A DNA stretch of 64,000 nt, from assembly GCA_934500875.1 (NCBI GenBank), contig CAKSTL010000001.1, positions 1 to 64,000 of the forward strand, given 5' to 3'. Made by a program: the position numbers and the translations under genes. Under the pieces are notes generated by a model. The model saw only the letters and a list, made by a program, of their open reading frames with translations. It made no database searches and was not told where the DNA came from. This document shows, piece by piece, positions 6,722 through 15,019 of this stretch. The stretch is from an uncultured Clostridia bacterium. Lineage in GTDB: Bacteria; Bacillota; Clostridia; UMGS1810. Each line of letters opens with the position of its first letter. Within the stretch, counting starts at the first letter, position 1.

Positions 6722-7159
6722 ATGAAAATTTCAACAAAAGGGCGCTATGCCGTAAGAATGATGCTTGACCTTGCCGAACACGGCGAGGGACGGTATGTTG
6801 CCTTGAAGGAAATTGCCGAACGTCAGGGTATTTCAAAAAAGTATCTTGAACAGATTGTGACAATTTTGAATAAATCGGATTTTCTTATGACAAACAGGGG
6901 CTTTCAAGGCGGATACAAGCTTGCAAGAACGCCCGATAAATATACCGTCGGAGAAATTCTGCGGCTTACCGAAGGCTCTCTTGCCCCGGTATCGTGCCTT
7001 GAAAACGACCCCAATCAATGCTCACGTGCTGAAATATGCCCCACCCTTTTTATATGGCAGGGGCTTGGGGATGCCATTAACAATTATCTTGACAGCATTA
7101 CACTGCGTGATGTTCTGGATAAGAAAATTGAAAGCTATTCAAACGACTATGTAATATAA
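6722..7159 (+). CDS. Rrf2-family transcriptional regulator with three cysteines
   Basis: 145 aa. The N-terminal winged helix MKISTKGRYAVRMMLDLA is diagnostic of Rrf2. The cysteines C92, C100 and C106 (C-x7-C-x5-C) sit where IscR-type members bind a [2Fe-2S] cluster. CymR, the usual cysteine regulator beside cysK in Bacillus, lacks these cysteines. The protein could therefore sense Fe-S status, linking cysteine supply to cluster assembly; alternatively it is a CymR-like regulator with an unusual loop. I chose the ATG at 6722 (GAGGTG at 6710-6715) over an upstream GTG. Second gene of the cysK operon. Confidence 0.88.
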   Translation: MKISTKGRYAVRMMLDLAEHGEGRYVALKEIAERQGISKKYLEQIVTILNKSDFLMTNRGFQGGYKLARTPDKYTVGEILRLTEGSLAPVSCLENDPNQCSRAEICPTLFIWQGLGDAINNYLDSITLRDVLDKKIESYSNDYVI

Positions 7160-7171
7160 TTTTTATCAAAA

Positions 7172-7206
7172 ATAAAAACCGTCTGCACATCACAGGCGGT
7201 TTTTTA
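7172..7206. terminator. Bidirectional terminator between rrf2 and trkH
   Basis: The stem AACCGTCTG/CAGGCGGTT has an A run on the left and a T run on the right. It serves the cysK operon (+) and trkH (-). Confidence 0.85.
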
Positions 7207-7212
7207 TATTTC

Positions 7213-8652
7213 TTATTTTTTCCACGATGACGTTGAAAACAGCACCAAAATCGGGAAAATTTCAAGTCTGCCGATAAGCATATCAAATATAAGAACGGTT
7301 GTTGAAAGCGGCGAATATATTGAAAAATTGCACACCGGTCCAACCTTTCCGAGTCCCGGTCCTATATTGCTGATTGCCGATATCACCGCCGTAAAGTTTG
7401 TTGTAAAGTCAAAGTTATCAAGGCTTATTATAAGCACCGACAAAAACACAATGACCATATACGACGCAAAATAAACGTTAACCGCACGGATTGTTTCGTG
7501 CTCGACAAACCTTCCGTTAAGCTTGATTTTCAGCGTACTTCTCGGGTGAGCGGCAATTTTTATTTCCTTTACAATACTTTTTAATAAAATTATAATTCTC
7601 GAAACCTTAATTCCGCCGCCGGTTGAACCTGCGCACGAACCGCATAACATTAAAATGACGATTACGGTTTTTGAAAACGACGGCCACAAATCAAAATCAA
7701 CCGTTGAATATCCGGTTGTCGTAATGATTGAGCCGACCTGAAACGCACTGTGCTTTATTGCCTCGCCGATACCCGAAAACATTGGCGCAACGTTTATTGT
7801 AATAAGAATAATTGACACTATGATTATTCCGAAATATGTTCTCGGCTCCTCCATTTTCAATGCGTCCTTGAATTTACGCATTATTATAAGGTAATAAAAC
7901 GAAAAGTCAACGCCGAAAATAATCATAAACACAGTTATGACAATCTGCTGATACGAAGTGTAGCTTGCAAGACCCGAGTTAAGTATTGCAAAACCGCCCG
8001 TTCCGGCAGTTCCGAACGAAAGCGTGAGTGCAGTGAATAAATCCATTTTTCCGGCAAGCAAAAACAAAATTTCAATAACCGTAAACGCAATGTATATAAG
8101 ATAAAGTATCTTTGCCGTTGATTTAACCTTCGGCGCAAGCTTGCTGACGCTCAGCCCCGGGCTTTCTGCCTTCATAAGAAATATATTGTCGCTGCCCGAC
8201 AACTGAACAATTGCCATCAAAAACACAAGCACGCCCATACCGCCAATCCAGTGCGTGAAGCTTCTCCAGAAGATAAGGGATTTCGGCAGCGCCTCAACGT
8301 CGGTTAAAATTGACGCACCCGTTGTTGTAAATCCCGACACGGTTTCAAAAACAGCGTCGGCAAAATTTTTAATGTACCCCGAAATAACAAACGGCAGTGC
8401 GCCGAAAAGGCTCATAACAATCCAGCTTAAGGCAACCGTTATATACCCTTCCTTTGCGTACATAGACTTATTCTTCGGCGCCTTGTACGACAAAAGCATA
8501 CCTGACGCAAAGCAAATTCCCGCACAGGCTAAAATCACATAAAAACACTGCGACTCGTCATAGCACACCGCACAAATAAGCGGCAGAAGCATACACAGCG
8601 CTTCAATTTTCAATACCCAGCCTAATGTATAGCCGATAATTTTGTAATTCAT
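7213..8652 (-). CDS. trkH: Trk/Ktr-type potassium uptake membrane subunit
   Basis: 479 aa membrane protein with repeated membrane-pore-membrane units. Filter-like segments are visible, e.g. SGFTTTGAS (about 90-100), FGTAGTGGFAIL, TTTGYSTVDF and ISNIGPGLGKVG. The helix-loop CGSCAGSTGGGIKVSR is a TrkH/KtrB hallmark. It forms the K+-translocating dimer, driven by ion gradients and gated by TrkA. It begins 12 bp after the trkA stop with its own GAGG ribosome binding site and is co-transcribed with it. Confidence 0.93.
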   Translation of the reverse strand: MNYKIIGYTLGWVLKIEALCMLLPLICAVCYDESQCFYVILACAGICFASGMLLSYKAPKNKSMYAKEGYITVALSWIVMSLFGALPFVISGYIKNFADAVFETVSGFTTTGASILTDVEALPKSLIFWRSFTHWIGGMGVLVFLMAIVQLSGSDNIFLMKAESPGLSVSKLAPKVKSTAKILYLIYIAFTVIEILFLLAGKMDLFTALTLSFGTAGTGGFAILNSGLASYTSYQQIVITVFMIIFGVDFSFYYLIIMRKFKDALKMEEPRTYFGIIIVSIILITINVAPMFSGIGEAIKHSAFQVGSIITTTGYSTVDFDLWPSFSKTVIVILMLCGSCAGSTGGGIKVSRIIILLKSIVKEIKIAAHPRSTLKIKLNGRFVEHETIRAVNVYFASYMVIVFLSVLIISLDNFDFTTNFTAVISAISNIGPGLGKVGPVCNFSIYSPLSTTVLIFDMLIGRLEIFPILVLFSTSSWKK

Positions 8653-8664
8653 ATGTTTAGTCCT

Positions 8665-10023
8665 CTATTTCAAAATATCGCTTACGTCCTTAAAGCCTGA
8701 CCTGAGCGTTACCACAATTACCGTATCTCCCGGCATAATCACGTCTTTTCCTCGGGGAATAATTATTTTTCCTCCCCTGTTTATGCACGCTATAAGCAGA
8801 TTATTCTTAAGGTGCAGAGTGTCGATTGTTGTATATGCAATCGGCGAGCCTTCCTTTATTCTGAATTCCAGTGCCTCGGCCTTGTTGTCCAGAATAAAGT
8901 GCATTGTTTCTATCTGACTGCCCATAGAATTTTTCTTTGCACGCACAAAACGCACAATATATTCCGCAGTAATGTTTTTCGGATATACCGTCGTTCCCAA
9001 ATCAAGCGATCCTATAACCTTGTCATATGCAATGCGGTTGATTTTTGTTACAACCTTTCCGCCCGTTTTACTCTTTGCATAAAGCGAAAGCAAAACGTTT
9101 TCCTCATCAATGTTTGTAAGCGACACAACCGACTCCGCATTTTCAAGACCTTCTTCTATAAGAAGTCTGTTGTCGGTACCGTCGCCGCAAATAACAGTCG
9201 CCTTCGGAAGAAGTTTTAAAAGCTCCTCGCACCTTTTTGGGTTCTGCTCGATTATTTTTACGCCGATACCCGTTTCGATAAGAAGATACGCAAGATAATA
9301 TGCCGTATCGCCGCCGCCGATAATAAGCGTATCTTTAACCCTGTTTGTCTTTATTCCGATTTTTTTGAAAAACTGCGTTCCTGCCTGGATTGACGAAACA
9401 ATACTTATAAGGTCGCCGTATTTAAGCTCAAAATTACCGTCCGGAATAAATACCTCCGACCCTCTCTCGACGCCGCAAACCAGCACGTCGCAGTTGAGCT
9501 TTGCAACAATATCCATAACCTTCATACCGTCAAGCGGCGAATCTTGCGGAACTTTAAATTTTAAAATTTCTACCCTGCCCTTGGCAAACGTATCAATCTG
9601 AATGGCGGTGGGAAATCGCAGAATACGTGCAATTTCGCTTGCCGCAGCACGTTCGGGATTTATTGCCATTGCAAGACCCAAATCGTCCTTCATAATATTT
9701 ACAACCTTATGATATTCCGGACGGCGCACTCTTGCAATGCTTCTGCAATTGCCGAGTTTTTTAGCCATAAGGCTTGCCATAAGATTAAGCTCGTCAGAGC
9801 CTGTTATTGCAATTAGAAGGTCGGCATTTTCAATTCCTGCCTCTTTAAGCACGTCAATATCGCCGCCGTTTCCGACAACCCCCATTATATCGTAATGGTT
9901 TATAATGTCGTTTACAACCTCATAACGCTGGTCGATAACCGTTATGTTGTGTCCGTTTTCTTCGCTTAAACGCTCGGCAATTTTTTGTCCTACCTTGCCG
10001 CAGCCCAGCACAATAATGTTCAT
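8665..10023 (-). CDS. trkA: Trk potassium uptake regulator
   Basis: 452 aa, with two RCK_N-RCK_C units. The first Rossmann motif is MNIIVLGCGKVGQKIA; the second, IIGGGDTAYYLAYLL, begins near residue 230. Each is followed by a TrkA_C domain, e.g. the ending HLKNNLLIACINRGGKIIIP. It binds NAD(H) or nucleotides on the cytoplasmic face and gates TrkH. The ATG at 10023 follows AAGGAGAT at proper spacing; the earlier in-frame start has no ribosome binding site. Promoter at 10086-10114. Confidence 0.95.
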   Translation of the reverse strand: MNIIVLGCGKVGQKIAERLSEENGHNITVIDQRYEVVNDIINHYDIMGVVGNGGDIDVLKEAGIENADLLIAITGSDELNLMASLMAKKLGNCRSIARVRRPEYHKVVNIMKDDLGLAMAINPERAAASEIARILRFPTAIQIDTFAKGRVEILKFKVPQDSPLDGMKVMDIVAKLNCDVLVCGVERGSEVFIPDGNFELKYGDLISIVSSIQAGTQFFKKIGIKTNRVKDTLIIGGGDTAYYLAYLLIETGIGVKIIEQNPKRCEELLKLLPKATVICGDGTDNRLLIEEGLENAESVVSLTNIDEENVLLSLYAKSKTGGKVVTKINRIAYDKVIGSLDLGTTVYPKNITAEYIVRFVRAKKNSMGSQIETMHFILDNKAEALEFRIKEGSPIAYTTIDTLHLKNNLLIACINRGGKIIIPRGKDVIMPGDTVIVVTLRSGFKDVSDILK

Positions 10024-10085
10024 TTTTATCTCCTTGAAAAACATATTGCAGTATACTTTATTTTTACAAAATCTTCTAACAAAAC

Positions 10086-10114
10086 ATTATAGCAAAACAA
10101 ACTTTCAAAGTCAA
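10086..10114 (-). promoter_or_regulatory. trkA-trkH promoter
   Basis: TTGACT (10109-10114), 17-bp spacer, TATAAT (10086-10091). A perfect 7-3-7 inverted repeat TTGCTAA-ATC-TTAGCAA (10133-10149) lies 18 bp upstream of the -35. It may be an operator or the weak 3' hairpin of the MgtC-like gene. Confidence 0.7.
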
Positions 10115-10188
10115 GCAATGCGCATATAAAGTTTGCTAAATCTTAGCAAGTGAGGCGTTAGTGAGAGTCGCAAATTTTATTTTTTTAC

Positions 10189-10863
10189 CTAAACGTCGGC
10201 GCCGATTGCGCAGTCAAAGGACGAGAGTGAAATAATATCGTCTTCGCACACCGAATCGGGAATTTCAACTATATACGTATAGCTTCTTGCCCCTTTTACC
10301 TTACTTATATAAACATCATATACCGTAACGCCCATTTTTTCAAGCCTATCGGTAAGGTATTTCTGAAATCCGTCTGTTTCGGCATTGAATACGGTAAGCT
10401 TTTTAAGCTTTGCATTTTTTATCCATTTAAGGTTCCGATGTAGAATAACCTGCAAAAGAATGATAATTACCGCCGCACAAAATCCCACAATATACATTCC
10501 CGCTCCGATTGCCATACCTATTCCTGCGGTTGCCCAAATTCCTGCCGCCGTAGTTAAACCGGTAACGGTATTTTTGTGAACAAATATCATTCCTGCGCCG
10601 AGAAAACCTATTCCGCTGACAACCTGCGCCGCAATTCTTGCGCCGTCCGCACCCCGCATACCGTTTTCGCCGATTGCAATATCGTTAAAGCCGTATTTTG
10701 ATATTATCATCATCAGCGCCGCCGCACACGCAACAACGCAGTGTGTGCGCACACCTGCCTCTTTGGAACGGTTTTTCCGCTCAAGCCCAATCATTATTCC
10801 GCATATTGCCGCCGCAATCATCCGCACAACAAGCCAAAGCTGATACGTGTTTACAAAATCCAA
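10189..10863 (-). CDS. MgtC/SapB-family membrane protein
   Basis: 224 aa. Four to five hydrophobic helices carry the family signatures IGLERKNRSKEAGVRTH, GFLGAGMIF and TAAGIWATAGIGMAIG, followed by a cytoplasmic ACT-like C-terminal domain. The family is linked to Mg2+ limitation and membrane homeostasis; no transport activity can be assumed. The start is TTG at 10863, 7-8 bases after AGGAG. No other start gives the conserved first helix. Promoter at 10898-10926. Confidence 0.87.
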   Translation of the reverse strand: MDFVNTYQLWLVVRMIAAAICGIMIGLERKNRSKEAGVRTHCVVACAAALMMIISKYGFNDIAIGENGMRGADGARIAAQVVSGIGFLGAGMIFVHKNTVTGLTTAAGIWATAGIGMAIGAGMYIVGFCAAVIIILLQVILHRNLKWIKNAKLKKLTVFNAETDGFQKYLTDRLEKMGVTVYDVYISKVKGARSYTYIVEIPDSVCEDDIISLSSFDCAIGADV

Positions 10864-10897
10864 AACAATTCTCCTCTCTTAATATGTATAATTTGTT

Positions 10898-10926
10898 ATT
10901 ATATAATAATTATATCACTTTGTAAA
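10898..10926 (-). promoter_or_regulatory. Promoter of MgtC-like gene
   Basis: TTTACA (10921-10926), 17-bp spacer, TATAAT (10898-10903). Confidence 0.65.
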
Positions 10927-10980
10927 CAAAATATCAAAAAATTGCAAAAAAAGACTGTTCTTTACCATTAGACATACCTT

Positions 10981-11202
10981 TTGTCAAATTTGTCGTCGGC
11001 AAATCAGTATATCAAACTTCTTGAAATGTACACCAACACACAGATAAGCGGAAAATATTTAAATTTAAATCAGATTGTTTATTCATCAACGCTTGTCGGC
11101 TATGACAATCAGATAAGCTTTATGCGTATTTTTAAAAAGTACGTCGGCTACACGCCGAGCGATTACAGAAGTATGTATTCGGATAAGGACAAAAACATTT
11201 AG
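10981..11202 (+). pseudogene. C-terminal fragment of an AraC-family regulator
   Basis: About 73 codons carrying the second helix-turn-helix of an AraC domain (LVGYDNQISFMRIFKKYVGYTPSDYRS). The effector domain and the first HTH are missing. A TAG in the same frame at 10969-10971 closes the frame upstream, and no ribosome binding site is present. It is a decayed remnant followed by an intact terminator. Confidence 0.7.
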
Positions 11203-11207
11203 GCATT

Positions 11208-11254
11208 ATCCCCTGTATGAAAGCCTGCACACCATTCATACAGGGGTATTTTTT
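11208..11254 (+). terminator. Terminator after the AraC fragment
   Basis: ATCCCCTGTATGA (11208-11220) pairs with TCATACAGGGG (11236-11246) and TATTTTTTC follows. Confidence 0.8.
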
Positions 11255-11493
11255 CTGTCTACAGATTTAAAAGTATGCTTTCCGGCATTGGCGGTATCGG
11301 TATGTTTAAAACCTCCTTGATATTTTAGTAATGCGGTCGCCAAACCATTTACCATTATATCATAGGAGGTTTTATTTTCATATACTAAAGTTTTTTCTTC
11401 CCCCAGTGGAACCGGAGGTTTATTTCCACGCCTAAAGACACCAAACATATACGGTGCAATATAAATATTGCACCGTATATCTAAGAATAGCAT
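11255..11493 (-). other. Possible small hypothetical ORF or degenerate sequence
   Basis: An 85-codon minus-strand frame (11236-11493) ends inside the neighbouring terminator and reads FRRGNKPPVPLGEEKTLVY in its middle. The region also holds a strong hairpin ATACGGTGCAAT...ATTGCACCGTAT (about 11451-11482) over the potential start. I recognise no family and see no good ribosome binding site. It may be non-coding. Confidence 0.25.
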
Positions 11494-11558
11494 ATATTTT
11501 TTAATATTTAATACACCTTTTTTACAAAATCAGCGTCTTTTTTTGCAGTTTAACCACA

Positions 11559-11840
11559 TAAGCCACAGCCCGATAAGGAAGCGTTGGTTTTGAAAGCCGT
11601 ATTTTAAGTTTATACTTCGTCAAAAATACACCGTATACGTCAGTATTACGGTGTATTTTTTTCTTGTCTAAAGCTTAAACTGCAATTTTCAAAACTGCTT
11701 TGCACCCTGAAAACAAAATTTTTTGATGAAGTTCAAGGCAAAAAAGCGAGTAATCCTGTCGGATTTCGAGCTTTTTTAACGCAGAAATTCGCAAAAAAGA
11801 TGTTTGTCAGGGCAATACTTCCTTATCGGGCTGTGGCTTA
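11559..11840. mobile_element. MITE-like element with 23-bp terminal inverted repeats
   Basis: Bases 11559-11581 are the exact reverse complement of 11818-11840 (ends TAAGCC...GGCTTA). The 282-bp interior has no gene. It contains nested palindromes: the ACCGTATAC...ATTACGGTGT hairpin near 11628-11656, a second imperfect arm pair around 11586-11612 and 11671-11697, and another hairpin near 11741-11777. The size, lack of coding content and perfect ends fit a MITE, possibly with TA target duplication. It ends 11 bp from the metal ATPase stop codon. Confidence 0.65.
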
Positions 11841-11851
11841 CTTCTTACAAC

Positions 11852-13972
11852 TTATTTACTCTTTAAGACACGCATTGAGTTAAGCACTGCAATCATCATA
11901 ACGCCCACGTCGCTGAATATTGCCTCCCACATTGTGGCGATTCCAAAGATACCGAGGACTAAAAATACAAGCTTTATTCCGAGCGACATAACAATATTTT
12001 CTGTAACAATGCGTCTTGTGCGCTTTGCTGTCTTAACCGCCTTTGCAATCGAAGATACCTCATCCGTCATAAGCACAACATCCGCCGCCTCGATAGCAGC
12101 GTCCGAACCGAGAGCGCCCATTGCAATGCCAATATCAGCCCTTGCAAGCGTGGGTGCGTCGTTAATGCCGTCCCCGACGAAAGCGGTGGTGCCGCTGCCG
12201 CTTTTTTGCGAAACAATTTCTTCAAACTTTGAAACCTTATCCTGCGGAAGAAGCGACGCAAAATATTTTTTAATTTTAAGCTTTTGCGCAACCGTTGAAG
12301 CTGTAATCTCATTATCGCCGGTAAGCATAACAATGTTTTTTACACCAATATTTCTAAGCTCTTCCAAAGCCTCGGCGCTGTCTTTTTTTATTGTGTCGGA
12401 AATCACGATACAGCCAATGTATTTTCCGCCGCTTGCAACATATACAACCGTGCCTTCCCTTTCGGTTTTGTCAGCGTTTATATTAAACTCATCCATAAGG
12501 CGCATATTGCCTGTCAAAACGCCGCAGCCGTTGATTTTAACCGATATGCCCTTGCCTGAAATTTCGGTATAATCGCTTATAATATCGCTATTGATTTTCT
12601 CTTTAAAATGTGCCTTTACCGACTGTGCAATCGGGTGATTTGAATAGCTTTCGGCATACGCTGCCGCAAACAAAACATCATCTTTTGAATATCCGTCTGC
12701 CGGGATAATTTCCTGTACCGCAAACACGCCCTTTGTAAGTGTTCCGGTTTTGTCAAGAACGAGCGTGTCAAGCTTGCTTAATGCTTCAAGATAGTTGCTT
12801 CCTTTAATAAGCACACCTTTTCTTGCCGCCGAGCCTATGCCGCCGAAAAACGAAAGCGGTATTGAAATAACCAATGCGCACGGGCAGGAAATAACCAGAA
12901 ATACAAATGCCTGCCTTACCCACTTAACAAATCCGCCGCCGAACACAAACGGGAACACAACTGCAATAAATGCCGCTAAAATTACAACAACGGGTGTGTA
13001 GTATCTTGCAAATTTGGTAATAAAATTCTCGGACGGAGCCTTTTTTGCAGAGGCATTTTGTATGAGCGACAAAATTTTTGAAACCGTACTTTCCGAAAAA
13101 GTTTTTGTAACTTCGATTTTTATAACGCCGCTTTCGTTTATGCAGCCCGACAAAACCGAATCGCCCGTTTTTACACTTCTCGGCACCGATTCGCCGGTGA
13201 GCGCCATAGTATCAAGCATTGTCTGACCTTCGGTAACAATGCCATCGAGAGGAATTTTTTCGCCTGGTTTTACGATAAGAATATCGCCGATTTTCACGCT
13301 TTCGGGCGAAACGGTAACAACCTTTCCGTCACGAATGACGTTTGCGCTGTCGGGGCGAATATCCATAAGGTTTGCGATTGATTTTCTTGACCTGCCGACA
13401 GCCATATCCTGAAAAAACTCGCCAATCTGATAAAGAAGCATAACAGCCGCCGCCTCGGAATAACTGCCTATGCAAAATGCACCTATGCTTGAAACAGCCA
13501 TAAGAAAGTTTTCGTCAAAAATGCTTCCTTTTAATATGTTTTTCACCGCACGGAAAACAACGTCCCATCCGAGGATAATATATGCCGCCGCAAGTGCAGC
13601 AATCGCAAGATATGTGTTTTTTGAGAAATGCATCATCACAGCCGCAGCGGCATAGACAACCGCACCGATTGCAATTCTTGCAATTCTCGGTTTAAAATCT
13701 TCGTCCTCTTCCTCTTCTTCGCCGTCGTCCGCTTTGGGAGCCGGCACTGCATCATCCTTAACGCTCACCTCAGCATCAGGCTCATATTTATACACTATCT
13801 TCTCAACGTCATCATCTATTGCGTCGTAAAATTTGTCCGCATCAAGAGTGAGCGTCTGGCTCATCAGATTAACCGAAGAATTCAAAATACCGTCAAGCTT
13901 TGCCGCATCTGTTTCGATTTTTGCCGAACAATGCGGACAATCCAATCCTTTTAAAGAATATACCCTTTGCAT
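11852..13972 (-). CDS. cadA: Heavy-metal (Zn/Cd/Pb-type) efflux P1B-ATPase
   Basis: 706 aa. The N-terminal metal-binding domain has GLDCPHC (Cys12, Cys15). An acidic linker rich in Glu/Asp (about 80-92) follows, then the P1B core: actuator TGES, membrane SCPCAL (the CPC metal site), phosphorylation site DKTGTLTKG, and hinge GDGINDAP. The pump exports soft divalent cations across the membrane using ATP. It sits 82 bp downstream of an ArsR/CadC-type repressor, and the two share an operator sequence, so Zn/Cd/Pb specificity is favoured over copper. It has its own operator at 13994-14017 and a GGAGG-type ribosome binding site. Confidence 0.9.
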   Translation of the reverse strand: MQRVYSLKGLDCPHCSAKIETDAAKLDGILNSSVNLMSQTLTLDADKFYDAIDDDVEKIVYKYEPDAEVSVKDDAVPAPKADDGEEEEEDEDFKPRIARIAIGAVVYAAAAVMMHFSKNTYLAIAALAAAYIILGWDVVFRAVKNILKGSIFDENFLMAVSSIGAFCIGSYSEAAAVMLLYQIGEFFQDMAVGRSRKSIANLMDIRPDSANVIRDGKVVTVSPESVKIGDILIVKPGEKIPLDGIVTEGQTMLDTMALTGESVPRSVKTGDSVLSGCINESGVIKIEVTKTFSESTVSKILSLIQNASAKKAPSENFITKFARYYTPVVVILAAFIAVVFPFVFGGGFVKWVRQAFVFLVISCPCALVISIPLSFFGGIGSAARKGVLIKGSNYLEALSKLDTLVLDKTGTLTKGVFAVQEIIPADGYSKDDVLFAAAYAESYSNHPIAQSVKAHFKEKINSDIISDYTEISGKGISVKINGCGVLTGNMRLMDEFNINADKTEREGTVVYVASGGKYIGCIVISDTIKKDSAEALEELRNIGVKNIVMLTGDNEITASTVAQKLKIKKYFASLLPQDKVSKFEEIVSQKSGSGTTAFVGDGINDAPTLARADIGIAMGALGSDAAIEAADVVLMTDEVSSIAKAVKTAKRTRRIVTENIVMSLGIKLVFLVLGIFGIATMWEAIFSDVGVMMIAVLNSMRVLKSK

Positions 13973-13993
13973 AACTGCCTCCTTATGTTTTTG

Positions 13994-14017
13994 AGTTGTT
14001 GCTCAAGTATTCAACTA
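13994..14017. promoter_or_regulatory. Candidate metal-repressor operator upstream of cadA
   Basis: AGTTGTTG-N8-TTCAACTA. The same two 8-mers with the same 8-bp gap occur, in opposite orientation, at 14434-14457 in the repressor's own promoter. The outer AGTTG...CAACT halves form an inverted repeat, as expected for a dimeric winged-helix repressor. Confidence 0.65.
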
Positions 14018-14054
14018 CGAGCGTAAAAAAACACAATTTATGATTAACACTTGC

Positions 14055-14405
14055 CTACTCACGCAAATGCTCAATACCGATATCAAGAATTTTTTGAACG
14101 TGAGCGTCCGCAAGCGAATAATAAACAATCTGCGCCTCTTTTCGGTATTTAACAAGATTTGCAAGTCTGAGCGCCTTAAGCTGATGCGAAACCGCCGATT
14201 TTGTGAGCTTTAAAAGACACGCAATATCGCACACGCACATTTCGTTCTGCCTTAAAGCGTGCAGAATTTTAATACGGGTACTGTCGCCGAATATTTTAAA
14301 AAGCGAAGCGAGCGCCATATATTCGCCGTCCTCCGACATTTTTTCTTCAACCTTTTTCACAACTTCACTGTGAATAACCTCGCAGTCGCAGGTTAGCTTT
14401 GCCAT
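14055..14405 (-). CDS. ArsR/SmtB-family metal-sensing repressor (CadC-like)
   Basis: 116 aa. An N-terminal CDC motif (Cys6, Cys8), then the winged helix FKIFGDSTRIKILHAL, with CVC (Cys57, Cys59) in the helix where CadC carries Cys58 and Cys60, and the recognition helix TKSAVSHQLKAL. The ligand set matches the thiolate-rich CadC site for Cd/Pb/Zn. Binding of metal would release the operator and induce efflux. I chose the ATG at 14405 (GGTGAG upstream) because the in-frame GTG at 14414 overlaps the ribosome binding site. It lies directly upstream of the ATPase gene. Confidence 0.9.
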   Translation of the reverse strand: MAKLTCDCEVIHSEVVKKVEEKMSEDGEYMALASLFKIFGDSTRIKILHALRQNEMCVCDIACLLKLTKSAVSHQLKALRLANLVKYRKEAQIVYYSLADAHVQKILDIGIEHLRE

Positions 14406-14433
14406 AAATCTCACCGCCGTTTCATATGTTTAT

Positions 14434-14457
14434 TAGTTGAACAACCATTCAACAACT
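14434..14457. promoter_or_regulatory. Candidate metal-repressor operator (autoregulatory)
   Basis: TAGTTGAA-N8-CAACAACT lies immediately downstream of the -10 at 14460-14465 on the minus strand, where bound repressor would block initiation. It matches the site at 13994-14017. Confidence 0.65.
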
Positions 14458-14459
14458 GT

Positions 14460-14488
14460 ATTATAGCACCCTGTATTCATATTGTCAA
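14460..14488 (-). promoter_or_regulatory. Promoter of the metal repressor gene
   Basis: TTGACA (14483-14488), 17-bp spacer, TATAAT (14460-14465). The operator adjoins the -10. Confidence 0.85.
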
Positions 14489-14507
14489 GACTAATTTTAA
14501 AATATTT

Positions 14508-14536
14508 TTGACAAATATTATTTTTTGTGCTATAAT
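14508..14536 (+). promoter_or_regulatory. Promoter of the DtxR-family gene
   Basis: TTGACA (14508-14513), 17-bp spacer, TATAAT (14531-14536). Confidence 0.85.
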
Positions 14537-14568
14537 TAGTCATATTTAAAATTTAAGAGGGTTTTGAA

Positions 14569-14940
14569 GTGAAAATTAAAGAATCTGCCGAGAACTATCT
14601 CGAATCAATACTGATGATAAAAAACAGAAAAGGCAGTGTGCGCAGCATAGATATTGCAACCGAGCTTAATTTTACAAAGCCGAGTGTGTCTGTCGCCATG
14701 AAGCATTTCCGTGAGGAAGGCTATATAACTATGAGCAGCGACGGCGGTATTTCGCTTACGGATAAGGGGCTTGAAATTGCAGAGCGTGTGTACGAGCGGC
14801 ACCGTGTTATAGCGCAGGCGCTTATTATGCTCGGCGTTGACGAGGCTACTGCATATGAGGACAGCTGCAAGATTGAGCACGATATCAGCGAAATGACCTT
14901 TTCAAAAATCAAAGAATATCTTGCAAAGCACAAAAAGTAA
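14569..14940 (+). CDS. DtxR/MntR-family metalloregulator
   Basis: 123 aa, short as in MntR (no SH3 domain). The winged helix SAENYLESILMIKN...VRSIDIATEL with recognition helix KPSVSVAMKHF is followed by the dimerisation/metal domain. The metal motif reads CKIEH: Cys is at the position where DtxR/IdeR have Cys and MntR has Glu, which hints at Fe(II) rather than Mn(II) sensing. The GTG start at 14569 follows AGAGGG. It is a single gene, divergent from the metal-efflux operon, with a terminator shared with livF. Confidence 0.87.
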   Translation: MKIKESAENYLESILMIKNRKGSVRSIDIATELNFTKPSVSVAMKHFREEGYITMSSDGGISLTDKGLEIAERVYERHRVIAQALIMLGVDEATAYEDSCKIEHDISEMTFSKIKEYLAKHKK

Positions 14941-14965
14941 TCTGAATATTCTGATTATAAAAAGC

Positions 14966-15002
14966 AAAACCGAATGTAAATTATATACATTCGGTTTTTT
15001 GT
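14966..15002. terminator. Terminator between the DtxR-family gene and livF
   Basis: AACCGAATGTA...TACATTCGGTT with a T run on the plus side and A-rich sequence on the other. Confidence 0.8.
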
Positions 15003-15019
15003 TATGCTTAGTTATTTGT

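Noticed and set aside
11236..11493. 85-codon ORF as a confident gene
   Set aside because: It ends inside a strong terminator, begins over a perfect hairpin and has no ribosome binding site; kept only as a low-confidence note.
14537..14568. MntR or DtxR operator in the regulator's own leader
   Set aside because: No convincing palindrome matching known DtxR or MntR boxes.
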